NCBI GenBank assembly: GCA_030544215.1
Contig: JARZZO010000008.1
Span: 15,495,114-15,559,113, forward strand
Source: Zantedeschia hybrid cultivar
Lineage: Eukaryota > Streptophyta > Magnoliopsida > Alismatales > Araceae
Length of the DNA stretch: 64,000 nucleotides
Reading direction: 5' to 3'
Positions 63,425 through 64,000 of this stretch are shown here, piece after piece. The position numbers and the translations under genes are program-made. The notes beneath the pieces are model-generated. The model did no database searches, was not told where the DNA came from, and worked only from the letters and a program-made list of their open reading frames with translations. Each line of letters begins with the position of its first letter. The stretch's first letter is position 1.

Positions 63425-64000
63425 CGGTCGCTAGCGTGACAGGACACGCGGTGCGCAACCCTTGGGCGATCGGCTGCTGGTTACGCAAGTCGAGTGAAGT
63501 GCAAAACAGCAGCTGCCGCACATTTCGGATTCCGTTTGAAGCACGTTTCCGAATCGAAAAGTTCCTGGACGTGGGCTTTGTAATTCACTCATCAGTGGCC
63601 CTCTGATTTAGTTTGATCCGATGGCATGGGTATAAGGGGTGTGTAAAATTTATTTTAAAACATTGTTAAACTCGGAGATGACCTCAGCTCAGTGTTAGTA
63701 CTATTCAATTTTTTATTAGACAGTGCAAAAATAAAAAATAAATAAATCGTGACTTAGATCACTCAGAACATGACACGACTGCACATGCCCCGGAAGCGCC
63801 AAGAATGTGTAGGCGCACGCCCCAACTGCGCCTGATCATAACATGTCGATGACAGATAATAGGACATTCCAACATACGTGAAGTATGAACCAGCTGCCTT
63901 CATCAGCTCCCTTCCAAATGTGAAGTCTAAGTTGGAACCTGATTAGAGTCTAAAAACTCTCTAGTTATACAGTGTTGGTGTTATTGAGGTTTTTATTTTT
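63425..64000. other. Intergenic DNA to the window end
   Basis: No gene is supported; composition is mixed and no repeat could be bounded. Confidence 0.35.

Overview
The window is nuclear DNA of a flowering plant, most likely a monocot of the commelinid type. Three intron-poor genes have very GC-rich coding sequence (biased third codon positions), while the DNA between genes is AT-rich and full of transposon debris. The species cannot be named from the sequence; large repeat-filled introns like those here are common in palms and their relatives, but that is only a guess.

Four protein-coding genes are well supported. (1) 1992-3308, minus: a membrane-associated kinase regulator of the MAKR2 type, single coding exon. 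(2) 20533-21984, plus: a membrane-anchored SAM-dependent methyltransferase-like protein of the At1g29790 group, single exon. (3) 26141-28029, minus: a secreted glycoside hydrolase family 5 (cellulase-like) protein with a C-terminal trefoil-type lectin region, three exons, one intron apparently using a GC donor. (4) 30050-56272, minus: the complete bifunctional aspartokinase/homoserine dehydrogenase gene, 18 coding exons joining in frame to 911 residues. Its introns make up about 90% of a 26 kb gene. The four genes have unrelated jobs (receptor-kinase signalling, endomembrane or wall modification, wall polysaccharide hydrolysis, plastid amino-acid synthesis); nothing suggests they work as a cluster.

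Layout: 1-1990 is unclassified complex DNA downstream of the MAKR gene. 3.3-20.5 kb is gene-poor, with a hAT-like element with perfect 8-bp target duplication (4528-5041), a solo LTR with perfect 5-bp duplication (13603-14662) and tRNA-derived SINEs near 15.4-15.8 kb. 22-26 kb is AT-rich with small inverted-repeat elements. 30-56 kb is the aspartokinase gene. Its introns hold two solo LTRs of one family in inverted orientation, each with a perfect 5-bp duplication (46563-48334, CTATG; 49026-51554, CACCC); a third related LTR; a 5'-truncated LINE nested inside a Mutator-like element, both with target duplications; a hAT-like element; and several GATC-rich repeats. 56.5-64 kb has tandem copies of a small repeat just upstream of the aspartokinase start, then local tandem repeats, ATT-rich repeats and two SINEs.

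I found no CRISPR array, operon, rRNA or intact tRNA gene, and no autonomous transposon. I do not see a clearly new biological system. The most unusual structure is the pair of inverted solo LTRs inside one intron of an essential amino-acid biosynthesis gene.
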